Positions 63,930 through 64,000 of a DNA stretch of 64,000 nucleotides are shown in pieces; the first letter of the stretch is position 1, and every line of letters starts with the position of its first letter. The translations under genes and the position numbers were made by a program. Below the pieces are notes generated by a model. The model had not been told where the DNA came from and searched no databases. It saw only the letters and a list, made by a program, of their open reading frames with translations. The DNA is from DASQDN01 sp963844855 (GTDB taxonomy: Bacteria > Acidobacteriota > Terriglobia > Bryobacterales > Bryobacteraceae), in assembly GCA_963844855.1 (NCBI GenBank), contig CAWJQP010000076.1, positions 248,001-312,000 on the forward strand, given 5' to 3'.

Positions 63930-64000
63930 TCACCCTTCTTTTGGGGCGATTCCGAGGGACTTCATCTTCCGGTACAAGTTGCTGCGCTCCAGGCCGAGAA
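63930..64000 (-). CDS. NtrC-type regulator, C-terminal end only
   Basis: The minus strand at the right edge reads LGLERSNLYRKMKSLGIAPK-EG-stop, with TGA at 63930. This is the second helix of a Fis-type helix-turn-helix, as at the end of sigma-54 activators and NtrC-family response regulators. The rest lies beyond the window. Its position upstream of the TIGR03437 and pilus genes hints that it may control them. Confidence 0.8.
   Translation of the reverse strand, partial: LGLERSNLYRKMKSLGIAPKEG

Overview
The window (64 kb, moderately GC-rich) looks like a chromosomal segment of an Acidobacteriota member, most likely from the Solibacter/Bryobacter group. The best clue is three large secreted proteins with the C-terminal or internal 'Solibacter family' (TIGR03437-type) domain (15140-17869, 36251-39820, 62178-63857). 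A fused Kgd-type 2-oxoglutarate dehydrogenase, an ECF sigma/anti-sigma pair, MacB-like permease pairs and GTG/TTG starts fit this. I found no phage, IS element, CRISPR array, rRNA or tRNA.

Layout. 1-4.9 kb: a divergent secreted-protein start at the edge, galT, a solitary IF-1 behind a strong hairpin, a stand-alone ClpB-D2-like AAA+ protein, a membrane protein with a degenerate JAMM domain, and rsmI. 4.9-5.6 kb: a BrnT/BrnA toxin-antitoxin pair and a small membrane protein. 5.7-11.4 kb, minus strand: a coupled set read PGPGW-type membrane protein, uvrA, a conserved protein I cannot name, a CPBP protease and mtnA; uvrA and the next two genes carry many apparent frameshifts. 11.5-17.9 kb: an operon of secreted NHL/TIGR03437 protein, GNAT acetyltransferase, exported amidohydrolase, ECF sigma factor and anti-sigma-like protein. 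18.2-23.4 kb: small conserved genes, a Uma2 remnant, a VIT/vWA protein and a sulfatase. 23.4-29.5 kb: sigma-54 activator plus glycosyltransferase, RlpA lipoprotein, a 23-residue Lys/Ala-rich micropeptide with its own promoter and terminator, Der GTPase, an enolase-superfamily enzyme. 29.5-36 kb: typA, a minimal metalloprotease, and an ABC-type export operon (two permeases, HlyD adaptor, LolD-like ATPase). 36-45.6 kb: a secreted metalloprotease with BACON repeats, a hybrid histidine kinase, and kgd. 45.7-52.5 kb: a signalling island: sensor kinase, divergent NTT-type nucleotide transporter fused to HEAT repeats, a cNMP-fold protein, a second kinase, a receiver and a cobalamin adenosyltransferase. 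52.5-64 kb: DegP, a DUF1801 protein, and a long type IV pilus/type II secretion operon (lolA-like, pilC, pilB, pilM, pilN, pilO, pilP-like, a Pro/Gln-repeat pseudopilin-like protein), then a TIGR03437 protein and the tail of an NtrC-type regulator.

The most system-like region is 45.7-52.5 kb: two kinases of one family flank an ATP/ADP-carrier-like transporter whose soluble part is built of HEAT repeats and whose neighbour is a cyclic-nucleotide-fold protein lacking the usual phosphate-binding arginine. This suggests nucleotide or energy sensing wired to a two-component output, but that is inference.

Caution: about 29 frame breaks occur in genes whose protein sequence is otherwise well conserved. 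About 25 of them are equivalent to one extra base, and they cluster at 7.0-10.7 kb. This looks more like consensus error than gene decay, so broken genes are described here as their reconstructed whole.
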